From Clavelina lepadiformis (taxonomy: Eukaryota > Chordata > Ascidiacea > Aplousobranchia > Clavelinidae): a stretch of 64,000 bases of DNA. Within the stretch, counting starts at the first letter, position 1. Every line of letters begins with the position of its first letter. Both the position numbers and the translations under genes were made by a program. Under the pieces are notes generated by a model. That model was not told the DNA's origin. It did not search any database and saw nothing but the letters and a program-made list of their open reading frames with translations. The stretch covers positions 10,461,856-10,525,855 of the forward strand of contig NC_135246.1 in assembly GCF_947623445.1 (NCBI RefSeq), read 5' to 3'. Below are positions 49,475-61,128 of this stretch, in pieces.

Positions 49475-52400
49475 ATGTCTTCAACTGATGTACTGATGAA
49501 ACCTTTGGTGTCGGTAAGACTATTATTCATACTTATAACAAACTTTAGGAGCATCATTGTAGGTTGCAAATCTGTTTATAATTGAACGAACTGCAGATAA
49601 TTTGTAGTTATGTTGGAAGAAAGTACCTAAACAACAAAGTTCAAAGCATAGACCTGTAACGTTTGAAGTAGAGCATGGATATAAATACCGTTTGAACTGT
49701 GTTCAAAATTTCCATCACTAAAAATGATACCTATTGCTTGCAAGGCCCTACATTATGAGATTATGCATTATTATTTTATATGTGTTGTAATTTCTGTATA
49801 CATACTTTCATATTTATTTATACCTACCTCTTTTTTGTAGGTTCTCCAGATGCTCAGAAATAGAGTTATTTCAACTGAAGAGTTGTTGCACCGCACATAC
49901 ACAAGGATTAATGAAACCAAATCACTAAATGCTTTTGTCTCAGTTGTGGAAAAGAATGATAATTTAGAATTTTGCATTAAGGATGACCGGTAAGAATGAA
50001 ACTATACATTTTAATATTGTTTTTTAAATTTATTAGGGGAATGCATTTTTCCTGTTCCGATTAAAAAATTTGTCTTTTGGTAAACACCATAAATTTGAAA
50101 TCATATGTTAATACAAAGATAGTGATACGCAGATAAATTTCTACGTAAAATAGTAAAGGCATTATAGCAGAAAGCACAGTACTGGTATTTCATTAATTAT
50201 ATCATTGGTTGTTTGTTGTGGGCGTATGTTTCTTGTTTTAGCATGCTGTAACAAGGCTAGCACTATTCTTTTTCGTTCCCCACAGTCAATGGCAAAAAAT
50301 AACTAAAAAAATACAATAAGATTTTGCGTAATTGCTATTTTTATATTTTACAGATCATCCATTTTGAAAGGAATTCCCTTTGCTGTGAAAGATAATTTTA
50401 GCACCAGAAACATTTCCACCACTTGTGCTTCAAACATGTTAAGAAATTATGTCCCAACTTATAGTGCGACTGTGGTTAAAAAACTTACAGATGCTGGTGG
50501 TACTTTAATGGGAAAAACTAATTTAGATGAGTTTGCTATGGGGTATGCTGATGAAGTTTATATTATTCTGTTAAACTTTTTAAAATATATTGTTTCCTTT
50601 AATAGTAAGATTTTATGTTGTATCATAATATTGCATACAGTGTTCACTCGTAGTATTCCATTGTACCTCTGCTACTGAATGTATCTTTCTTACCAAACAA
50701 AATGACAATATTATGTCTAGTATTTCATTAAAGTATGAATTATGCATTCACTTTTTGGTACAAATTTACCATCTGTAACAATTTAGCACACATGCATGCA
50801 TATCACATCAGATTATCATGTGCGGTTTGTTTGTTTACCTGCATGTCATAAAAATTTGTGTTGATAGAGTTGGTACTGTGGACTCTATCATTGGTCCAAC
50901 TCGCAACCCTTGGCAATATGATTTTCAACATCCAAATCCAGATGATTGGTATATTGCTGGAGGCAGTTCAGGAGGAAGTGCAGTTGCTGTGGCAACTGGA
51001 GCATCTTATTTGTAAGTTTTTGATTTTAAGAATTCAATGTTATTCGTTTGTACATTCAGCTTTAAGCTCAGTTGCTTGTCATTATTTGTGTTAACATTAA
51101 TGTATTGAATGTAAGTATGTTCTATTGTGCATTGTGTGTGTATGACTGTGTGTATGTATTAAATCCAAGCATGAAGTGAAATGATCTGTGGTGCTGTATG
51201 TACTGTATTGAAATTGGGTCTGAATGCAACAACATACTGGAAAAGTATCCTATGTTTGCTGTGAAATGAGTAAATGAAAAGTGTAGAATGTAAAAAGTTC
51301 CTTGCAGAACCAATAATATTATCACTCAATTGTTTATATATCTTAACAAATCATTATATTTCAAGTAAATATGATCAAACTTATAATTTTGCGTACAATA
51401 AAAAACTTCGGTTCAATACCAGATAGAAATGAAATAAAAAGTTCTTAATTCAGTGCGCTAGGTTCAGATACTGGTGGCTCTATTCGACTACCTGCCTCAT
51501 TCTGTGGTGTTGTTGGCTTGAAACCAACCTATGGTTCCCTCTCAAGACATGGCCTTATTTCCTTGGTCAACTCCATGGATGTTCCAGGAATTTTAGCTCG
51601 TTGTGTTGACGATGTGGTGTTTATTTACAGTTGGTCTACTTATTATTTATTTGCATTTTTCTAGCCAAGGTATTGAATAGTGAATGATGATAGTTCTTAA
51701 AGTAACATCTAATTTATGACCTTATTTTAATTTGTTCCAAGCATTTTGGATGAAACTATTTTCTTAAATCGCTTTCATACAGACATATTATCTGGTAATG
51801 ACCCTCGAGATTCTACGACAGTGCAAGGTAAAGTTGAAAAAGTGGTGATGGAGGAAAATCCTTCCGTTAAAGATTTGGTCGTGGGAATTCCAAAGGTGTG
51901 TTCAACATTTAAAGATTTAGTAATTTTCAAAAAAAATTTTGATTATTTGTTTTTTACAAGCAATATTATGGACCAGATGTTTCACCTGAGATTATAGATT
52001 GCTGGAAGTGGGCAGCTGACACATTCTCTAATAATGGTGCAAAAGTTGTTGAGGTGAACAATTTATTTGGTTAGTGATTGAGTAACTAATGGCTTTACGT
52101 TCTTCGGTAAATTAACTTCGCTTTACTTAAAATACACTAGATTGATTTGGTTTAGATACTGGTTTAACACTGGAAGCTACTCATGTAACATATATTAAAT
52201 AAATAATAGGTACTTACATCGTTATAAAACTGTTTTTGCTGGCACTTGCAAGGTTTTTGTTGTTAAGTGAATGATTAGCTCACCAAATTTTTAGGTGAGT
52301 TTACCCCACACACAATATTCGATAGTTTGTTATCATGTTCTGTGTTGCGGTGAAGTGGCGTCCAACATGGCAAGGTAAAATATTAACACTGCAGTTACGT

Positions 52401-53172
52401 TTTCTCAGTTTACCTCCTGTACAAATGCAAAACTATGCGTTTATGACCTTGTATTTTTTAACAGGTATGATGGACTACAGTATGGACATCGGTCAGATGG
52501 AGGTTTTACGGAGGAAATGTACGCAAAAAGTAGAAACGAAGGTTTTAATGAAAGTGTTCGAGGAAGAATTACAGCCGGAAATTATTTTCTCCTAAGGCGG
52601 TATGTGTTTATTTTTAGCATTTTGCCATCAGGCCATAAATACATTTGCTCAGTCATTCATAATCTACTGTATGTCTATGATACTTCTTCTGCAGTGAACT
52701 ATATTTTACACAAGTATTTTATGAATCGACTTAGATGTCACGCCAGTTGAAATACTAAAAATATACACCCTGATCATTTTTCTGTTACAGGAACTACAGA
52801 AAATATTACGAGAAAGCGCAAAAAGTTCGCCGACTTATTCAAACCGACATTAAGAAAGTTTTTGATAAAGGCAGCGGTAAAAATTCCGGGGTAGACGTTT
52901 TACTGGCACCAGTAACAGTATCCACGGCTCCACAATACAAGACGTTTGCTCAGAAAACCAACAGTTACCGAACCGTGGAGCATGACATCTACACACAATC
53001 TGCAAATATGGCTGGTGTGCCTGCCATATCTGTTCCTGTACGCTTGTCCCAGGCGAAGTTACCTATTAGTTTACAACTGTTAGCGAGCAATTTTAATGAA
53101 GGGACTTTGCTGCGTGCTGCGAAATTTTTAGAAAATGCTTCTTCTTTTCAACATCCAAAATTTGATTTTTGA
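49475..53172 (+). CDS. QRSL1: QRSL1, glutamyl-tRNA(Gln) amidotransferase subunit A, mitochondrial
   Basis: Amidase-signature subunit of the mitochondrial GatCAB complex that converts Glu-tRNA(Gln) to Gln-tRNA(Gln). Exons: 49475-49513, 49841-49989, 50354-50542, 50868-51011, 51454-51629, 51783-51895, 51961-52053, 52295-52374, 52465-52599, 52791-53172; phases agree throughout, 499 codons (human 528). The catalytic triad is visible: Lys75 in PFAVKDNFS, Ser159 in GGSSGGSA, Ser183 in [11 protein letters not shown], with the Ser-Ser spacing of 24 as in bacterial GatA. Other landmarks: [62 protein letters not shown]. Exon 5 must use a weak donor (ACA|GTTGGT) with acceptor CATACAG to align to human without gaps. 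The 5' end is short; a mitochondrial presequence is not obvious beyond the basic, hydrophobic N-terminus. Confidence 0.95.
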
Positions 53173-53520
53173 ATATAATTTTTGAAAAGTGCATCTCTGT
53201 CGGTGTATTTTTGTTGGTCGTGTAATGTGTAATTTATTGTCCAAATATTTAGAAAGTGGAACAGCTCTTCTTTTCGATGTTGATAAAAGTCAGTCACATT
53301 GCGGCGAAATAATTTGCGAAAATGTTTTCCGAATTAAGCGTTCGCTCACCTTAACATCACAACGGATGTACTTTGACAGTTTCCGGCAAATTGGCAGAGC
53401 TGACATCGCGCACAAAGTCGTCTTATACACGAGCACGCGTTAACTTTCCTACTTTGTTGAAGAGACATCATCTCAATGAACACTTTCCTGGGGGAGATAA
53501 GGTCACCTATGCTTACACTC

Positions 53521-53526
53521 AATAAA
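53521..53526 (+). terminator. candidate poly(A) signal of QRSL1
   Basis: First canonical AATAAA that I see downstream of the QRSL1 stop (about 350 bases), followed by GT-rich sequence. Confidence 0.3.
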
Positions 53527-56500
53527 TTCGACAACAAAAACATTAATAATAGTGTATACATAGTCGTTAGGTGTCGTAGTCCTTTCCAATATCACCAGTG
53601 TGTAGGATTCGGTAAGATTCAGGAGAACACAAATACCCACGATGGCGAATCAGAATATAATAACTTATAAACTAATGGACTTTGGTAAACACTGAGAAAT
53701 GATGACCTATTTTTCCTTGCTAACTTAAACTAGAGTCAACATGTCTTACTGGAGGTCATTTACTTAAGGATTTCACTTTTCAGATCCAGATTTGATCATT
53801 AATTTTTAGCAATTATGTCACGTTACAAGCAAAATGTGGTAACTTTTTGATGAAATTTTATAATTTGGTACTGATACGAATATATTCGGGTTTCGTTTGA
53901 GTCCAATTTTATGATATTTGTGATTCGCATGAACCCGAATAATCGTCCTCGCTGCTCATTCCGAGAGTCATTTGTTTCAATGCACTGCTTAGGTTACTGT
54001 AACTGGTAAATAAGTTTAATTAATAATATGATATGGGCGCGCAAGCAATGAATTTGAAATCCTCCTCAGTTTTTGATTTTCCAGCTTTATAGCCAAAGTT
54101 CTACCTCGAACGATTCAAATTTCTCCCTTAATGAGCTAAATGGTTTTCATTAAAAATCACTGGTGTAGATGCTTGCTAGCCACATGGTGAAAAGCGTGAC
54201 ATGTAAATTTTTCCGCTAGGTAACGCTACAGCCTTACGAGTAAAGGCAATTCGTTGCCCATAAGATTTATGTACTGTTTATCTCTACATGATTACCTTAT
54301 AGCAAAAGGCGGTATGATATGGAATAGTATAGAAACATTTATCCCCATTTTTGCCCGACTTAAGCTCCTCGATGATTCTGCACCGCTTGAGCCAGATGGA
54401 GTAAAACTTGCTTTTCTGCTTCCAATGGCCAACTGGATAAACTGTCAGAAGTATCAAGTAATAAAGTCCAAATTGCAAAATAGCGTTATTTCGAATCTTA
54501 GAAAATTTTGGAAGATTATCTAAGGTAATATGTTACTCTGACGTTGAGTTTGATGACAAGTTAAACATTATGAACATTCACATTGTGATTTTACGTGTAC
54601 TAATTCACACTACAGTAGGCCTATTATGCACAAATGTGTGTTAGCTATACGTCGTGTGTTCCAGCCTATGTTCATGTCACATTTACATTATCATTCATCG
54701 CTGTATTTCTGGCTTCATTCGTCTGAATTGCGACGATTATAATTTCACCGATAAACCGTCCTCACGTTGTTTTCTGACTTTCATATACAATTGCAAATAT
54801 ATTTTCACAATTAAAAAGGGAGTTTTAGCATAACGGCTAAGCCATTTCCACAAAAAGTTGACACAAGCAAGGCCATGTCACATAAGTTTTGTGGATGAAG
54901 ATTTATATCGTTTTGTTTTTTTTTTATTTTATTTTTTGGTGTCAAAGCTTGGTTTAAGTTCAAATGATTGATTTTGGGAATATCATATTCCGCATATAGT
55001 CTTTCTATAACTTAGTTCAACTTCGGTTAGTCCTGTAACTGGGAAGAAATTGTAAATTGATTCGTTATGGAAAAAAGAGGTCAATATACAAACAAGCCAT
55101 GCAAATTCTAAACCATTTACACTGACATTATTCCTGTATAATTAGTAGTCACCAAGGGTTTTCTTGTTACTAAAAAGTCAACAATTTGGACACACCCTTT
55201 TGAGTTCAAGTTCAAAATTGAACTTTTTGGAGCCGAAATAAACAATATGTAGCCAACCAATGTTATACCTAAAAACTTGCTTAATATCTCAGCAGGCAGA
55301 CTTTAAAAGACGATGTTTTTCTCGAACTTTTTGGATCAACAAAAAAGAATCAATTGTATTACTACATAATTGAAAAAATACGAATAATTTTCTTTCGATC
55401 AAGCACATATCACGTTTTTTTCCCAACTGTTAGTTATCTAGTATGGTGGGACAGGTGGCCTGAATCTGCGGACTTTTCCCAACACCTTGGCAAAAAGTTC
55501 TTTGTGCAATTTTTCTAAAATTTAAATCAAAATTAAGCATCTTGGCCTAAAATTTAAAATTCCGACTTTTTGCACTTGATACAAATTGAAGCTTTAAGTA
55601 TTGCAAACACGTTGTACTAAAGGTTTATAACCAGAGTTTCTAAGCACAAAGAGTAGCTGGACTCTTAGATTTTATTTCCTCTTCTAGTCACCACGCAACA
55701 GATAAGACCTGCAAAGAATAGACACGTATACAATACGTTATTTGTAAATTTTAGGTTTAGCTGCGCCTCTTAAAGTTAAACTGTACTATATTGATTACGT
55801 TAATGGATTAACGCTTTAATGGTTAGCTTTACCCGAAATACGCCTCCGATGCTTCAGAGTGTAATCATAGTCCTTACAAATTTGAACGATTGATATGGTG
55901 TAATTGCGGTTGCAATACCGTAATTCTAAAACAAGATTCCCATCAAGACCTGAATGGAAAAAAATTATGACGTAATAACTCCTCAATACAGTACTCGATA
56001 CCGGTATGGACATGCATTTATACACTGCTACTTGAGACCAAAATGTTATACGATAAACTTTTTATTGGCAAATCCGGTTAGTTAGGTAGTAGGTATATTG
56101 CCGTAAGATTTAACTCTGAATAAATACTGATCTGACCAAATGCATTGAATATAGCGATGGTGATATGCAAGTGAAGCACAGTACTGTACTGTATAGTAAA
56201 CAGTATAGCTGCTATAGCATTTCATAGTAGGTCAATTAGATTGTAAGAACATTAACGATTATGTTACAAATACGGTTCCTTATCCATTCATCTGCATTTT
56301 TCAAGCAACAATGTTGCATTACTATAAAAATTTAAATACGATACCTTTGTGGTAGGCATGCTTAAACAACCTTAGCTTGGTTTGAACAACAGAGAAACTT
56401 GGGCACAGCGAACCAGGCTTTCTTTTGTTGTGTTGGCACATCTAAGAAAATGTGCAAAATCTCCCACAGACAATGGATTAGGCTGACTGCTGGTAACCAT

Positions 56501-56586
56501 TTACTGTAAAGATTCCCACCTCACTCAATTTTCGCACTTCTACCAATCGTAAATTTTTGTGTTCATCCTCTTTAACCGTAAATGGG

Positions 56587-56627
56587 ACAGAAGTGATTGA
56601 GCACAGAAGTGATTGAGCACAGAAGTG
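56587..56627. repeat. 16-bp tandem repeat, about 2.5 copies
   Basis: Unit ACAGAAGTGATTGAGC is repeated twice, then starts a third time as ACAGAAGTG. Confidence 0.9.
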
Positions 56628-58404
56628 CCGATGATACTCTCTGTTGTTAACGAACACCTCTACTTTTAAACGTAAACAAGCGGTAGGTACTTTTTCGTGA
56701 CAAAGGTAATAACAAAATACGCAATATTACACAACACAAACTTGTAATGAGCAGTAACACGAATATGTGTAAAAACTGTACAAATATAGTGCCAATGCAG
56801 TGTGAAATAAACGTCGATATACGCTATATGTGGATGTTATACATGTTCTACGCAACTCAAGTCATAGATCGTATAATCCGTTTTTGAATGGTTGAGTGTT
56901 TCAACAAAGCTATTCGCGGTCCAATAACTTCAGGTTTTTAGACCAGATCGGCGTGTTTTTTGTTATGGGGACTGTCAGACAGAACAGCACGCAAAAGCCA
57001 ACCTCTGAAAACTCAACAACGTTCATTCGAGCTAGCTCGGCTGTTCAGGTCGCGTATATTTTCACTCCCTCCATAAAAAACCGGTTGAAACAAACGGTTT
57101 TACTCCCTGTTTTCCGCTTGTTTTACCCCTGTTTCAGACGTTTTTACCCCTAAAATACTTGATTTTATCCGCGCACACCGATCCGCAATAAAATTTTTGA
57201 TATTGTGATGATTTTAGTTCAGCAGTGGCCCGCCAGTGAGGCGCGATATCTAGTTTTGTTGATGAAGCAATGTCGTGAGTTGTTGGTTTCTCGGAACAGC
57301 CGCTTAGAACAGCCGCCTACTGACACGGCAGGATACGCTGTAATAAAGCCAGCGTTTCCCTCTCTCTGCTGAAAAGGTCGCACAACCCGGGAGGCAAATA
57401 CTGCCTTGTTTATTTTACGCTGTTTTCGTTGCTGCGTATATCGAAAAGAGCGCTTTGTACGCTTCGGGCCCTTCGTAATAAATCAAGCGAAAGAGCGCTC
57501 CGATTCGCCCTAACATCGTTCTCTGGGAGCACCACATGCCCGTTAACTCCAACAAAACCATTTCATTTGACTTAGGAAAACCGTATCATCCCGGCAATAA
57601 AAATTATGAACTAAGTGAAAAGTTAAATACAGCTTATACAAAATTTATCATGCAAATTCTTTTAAATGTATGCCAAAAATATTTGAAAAAATAAACAAAC
57701 GCAAACAGAGGTAGACTGATTGATGCAAAAGCACAATATGCCAAGTTAAGGTGCGATAAGGCGGTGGGTAAGACTCACTCGCCAGTGAGTATTCTGCTGA
57801 CTGCGCCTGAGTCGTGTACAAAGCACTTCTAGGTTATCGAGTGAGGTCCTGACGACAGGCCGCCAATGTTGGATTATCTTTCACGAGAACCAACGTAATT
57901 GCAAAAACACATGATCCAGGTTGAAGGGAGTGAAATGGAACAGCCGACAATTATTACATCGGTCTCCGCCTCTGACGCTGCGCACCCAGAAATAGCTCAT
58001 TTTGCTTGTGTTGTTACGCGACCGACTATCTTTTTATCATAAAACAATCACCACCGGTCATTTTTATTACGTTTTGTGGTAAGAATTTAAAACTATTTTG
58101 TAAAAAAAGTTAATTATATTGACTACTTATGTGTTTTTACAGAAATTAAGGCGCATCTTTGTGGTAAGAAGGCAGATTTCATGTGCGGATGAATATTCAG
58201 AATAAATCGAGGTGTCAGGAAAATCAAATACAGTTTGGTGCAGTTGTGCATAGTGCAGTTTTCGATTTAAGCTATTCCTACTCAGTGTACTTACAACACG
58301 TGTGAATGTCTCTAGTATTCAGAAACAATTAGTGAAGACGCTGGTTATCAAAATAAGGGGAGAAAGCCAATGTCGCTCCATTCATTCAAACCGCGGTCTT
58401 TTTG

Positions 58405-58530
58405 ATGGACGAGTTACCGCGCGGTTTTACAGCACAAGATTTAGCTACCATTTATAAAGGGTTAGGCTACAATAGCAGTTTGAAAGTAAATTGTTCGACG
58501 TATGTACTGTATATACGCCAACGACCGTGA
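58405..58530 (+). other. upstream ORF in the presumed ARID1 5' leader
   Basis: ATG-initiated 41-codon frame beginning MDELPRGFTAQDLATIYKG and ending in TGA, 116 bases before the ARID1 start codon. The composition looks like real protein but no family is recognised. If it is in the mature leader, it would be expected to reduce ARID1 translation; it could also be an unrelated small exon. Confidence 0.35.
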
Positions 58531-58646
58531 CTTTTGGTTTTTACGTTTTGTTATACGCGTTTTGTGGCAGAACTTAACTGCAGAAAATCAACGTTACTGC
58601 GTTGTAGGCGCAGTGAATTATTTAAGCCTGCTTTTACTGAGAAGGC

Positions 58647-59309
58647 ATGGTAACGAACACCGCAGGCGGAGCTACGACGGAGACAGCCTCGAAAGAAAAC
58701 GGTGAATGTGCAAAGGACAATTCTGTAAATGAAGACTATTCAAATTTAAAGCAGAATTGTGAAGACTACCCTAAGATAACCCAGACCGAAAAGATTGTTG
58801 TGGCACCGCAGAATGAAGCCACAAATACTAACAGCATGTCACAAATTCCCATCGACCAAAACGAAGGAACGAACTACAACGCTGTATCAGCTGCCAACGG
58901 TTTACCAGGGACCACTGGAACTGGCAACGCCAGGCCATACGGAAATGGTGTTCCAGTAACAAGTGCAATGTCTGTAAATGGACCTCTCGTTGCAGCCCCT
59001 CCACCCCAGTCTGCTGTACCCAGTTCATATGCAAACTATAGCCCCTATAACCATCATTCTACAGCTTACCCCGGAAAATCGGGTGTCCCTCCTGGTAGGC
59101 AAATGCCGAATCCAGCATATCCGCCATCAATGTCACAGCGATATCCCAACCAGCAGGGTGTAGCCACCCCTACATTAAACCAACTTTTAACAACGCCATC
59201 ACGATATCCGACTCAATATACGGGGTACACTAATCACAGTGCCAGCCAGCAGCAACCTGATTATAGCCAAGGTGGATCACAAACATGGCAACCAAGGCCT
59301 CAACAACAG
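58647..59309 (+). CDS. ARID1: ARID1 (BAF250/Osa-type SWI/SNF subunit), first coding exon only
   Basis: N-terminal part of the ARID-containing subunit of the canonical BAF chromatin-remodelling complex. The ATG at 58647 directly follows an in-frame TGA (58638-58640), which fixes the start. The exon encodes 221 codons and ends phase 0 at a good donor (CAACAG|GTAAAT). The peptide is low-complexity, rich in Pro, Gln, Ser, Tyr and Asn, like human ARID1A/B N-termini. It holds the conserved block GVATPTLNQLLTTPSRY, which matches human SPTLNQLLTSPS. The ARID DNA-binding domain and C-terminal BAF250 domain must be encoded beyond the right edge. The assignment relies mainly on that block plus composition; other Gln/Pro-rich nuclear proteins are less likely. 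Confidence 0.83.
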
Positions 59310-60576
59310 GTAAATTATTATACTGTATTATCAAGCCTGTGTTTGTCTTAATGTCTCTGATCTGTGTTTTACTTGCACATATACAGATATTTGTCTTAAA
59401 CTTGCTATGATTTTTATGATATATATTCGATAGAAACTATGGTTAGTTTTAAAATTACATACTTTGATATAGTTGGTTTTGGTCTTGCTTGAAATGTTGC
59501 TATTCCGATAGATCTACATCAGCATTTTTATCACATATCTTCTTATCACTTCAAAATGAAACCCTTTAACAAGGTGGTTTAGTTCATTAAAATCAACGTC
59601 CTCATTTTGTTTATCATGATTTAGAGGCCTATTACCTCCATTTCTTTTTGTTTAAAATGTTTGCCTTTTGGTTAGCTGTTGCAAAATTCATCTTTGCTTG
59701 AGTTGGACTTTTCTAGATGTTTTTTATTTTGTTTATATTGTAAATGTGTTATGATTTAGGAATGTCTGGTATAAGCGTATTGAGGTAAAGCTTGAGAATG
59801 ACAAAATAGGCCACCGGACAGCCTATTCATATTCTCCTTTCTCTAGAAAGTGCTGTGTAATGAAAAGAAATTGCTAACTGCATGTAGTGGTACTAACAGT
59901 ACGAACTTACTGCATCAAATTTGCTTCGTATGCAAGTGATTGTGTTAAATAACTCGAGCTAAAGAATGGTGAAACCACATGGGCGTATTTTGGTTTTCCT
60001 TTTTGCTCTATGTTTTCCCTGTTAAACGTACAATGGGAGCTTGTCAAGTCAAGTATTCACTATCATAATATCAAATATACCCATTTCAGATAACAAAATC
60101 TGTAATTTTATTGGTGCTGTGAGCTTCAAGTTAAACCATACAAGTCTTTCTCTAGTTTTGTTTCTTACTTTGCTTCTTGTTTTGGTAACAAAACAGCTGA
60201 TTGAACAATGAGATATGAAAAAATTTTACCGCCCTGAATTTTAAACGTATTTTGAATGTTTTTGTTTGTTTGAAGTCAAGCTGCTGTACTGCATTTGTAA
60301 AAACACCGAAAACATATTCAGTAACTATTGCATATTTTCTGGCAAATTGACAAGTCATTAGTCTTCTAATGGATACGGTCCATGTTACAAGTTACAAGAT
60401 ACTACTGTTAAGATTTCTTTAAAGTATATATAGAGTAGTAAGCAACTCCTCAAGGAAAAAAATTGCCAACTTATTTCCACACATCGTTTTACAGTAATGC
60501 CTAATACTGGATTTTAAAGGTGTAAGTAATGGTTTTATTGGTATGTTATATTGTGTTCGAAAATCGTCTACTTTAG

Positions 60577-61128
60577 CTAGTTAAAATTTATATTTAGGAA
60601 TTTGTATTTTTGCATTGAATATGGGTTATGTTTCAAAATGCAACAGAAAAAACGGTTGATGCTCATCACCCCTGTTTTTCCATGCTCCCAAGTTGCCTGT
60701 GTAGTGTCCTGAGACAGTTTTTTGTTAACCATTTTCCCGGAATCGGTTTTGAATTTTTTAAGATATGTGTTTTGAATATCGTGCCAAAACCTAATCGCCA
60801 ATGAAACGAAGCCCAGCTGATTGATTGAATCTGCGACGCTTGCGCGCATGCGAAAGAAATGAGTGTGCGCTCGTCTTTTAAGTATGTGCCGTGTGTGTGC
60901 GTGGGTTCGAGCATAGGTCATCGTGAAGCCACACTTTTTTCCCACGACGCATTTTACATCAAGTCTAGTTATTTCATTGCAACTCACATGAAGTTCGATT
61001 GTTGGTTGTCGTGCTATGACGCACCAATTGACCGGCCCCGGACCACGCAGTATCCCCACTCTTTGTGAGTTTCTTGCAGTTTCCCATTGCGAAACGAAAT
61101 AGCCCTTCAGTCGGTCCGACCGGACCAA
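60577..61128 (-). CDS. 183-codon open frame, unidentified, antisense in ARID1 intron 1
   Basis: Longest open frame in the window not explained by a recognised gene. It starts MVRSDRLKGYFVSQWETA, has a His/Thr/Arg-rich middle (TYARTHAHTRHILKRRAHTH), no recognisable domain, no signal peptide and no clear coding periodicity. It overlaps the GC-rich island, where fewer stop codons are expected by chance. Probably not a gene. Confidence 0.12.
   Translation of the reverse strand: MVRSDRLKGYFVSQWETARNSQRVGILRGPGPVNWCVIARQPTIELHVSCNEITRLDVKCVVGKKCGFTMTYARTHAHTRHILKRRAHTHFFRMRASVADSINQLGFVSLAIRFWHDIQNTYLKKFKTDSGKMVNKKLSQDTTQATWEHGKTGVMSINRFFCCILKHNPYSMQKYKFLNINFN
60798..60852. promoter_or_regulatory. 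CCAAT box plus NRF1-like motif in a GC-rich island
   Basis: CCAAT at 60798-60802 and GCGCATGCG at 60844-60852, which is close to the NRF1 consensus, lie 42 bases apart in the only GC-rich block of ARID1 intron 1. Such spacing is common in CpG-type promoters. Direction and target are unknown. Confidence 0.3.

Larger units (their letters stand above)
53173..58404. other. intergenic between QRSL1 and ARID1
   Basis: Mostly AT-rich with no recognised gene. The right part (about 57000-58400) is richer in G+C and CpG and should include the ARID1 promoter. A 16-bp tandem repeat occurs at 56587-56627. The open frames at 54254-54523 and 56896-57153 show no known domain. Confidence 0.5.

Noticed and set aside
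54254-54523. 89-codon plus-strand frame downstream of QRSL1
   Set aside because: The minus strand is also open over the same bases and neither peptide looks like a known family.
57274-57322. Possible second pogo-like end (reverse complement begins CAGTAGGCGGCTG)
   Set aside because: No partner end and no flanking TA could be found; the similarity to the 37.2-kb element is limited to short AGCGGC/TTCC words.
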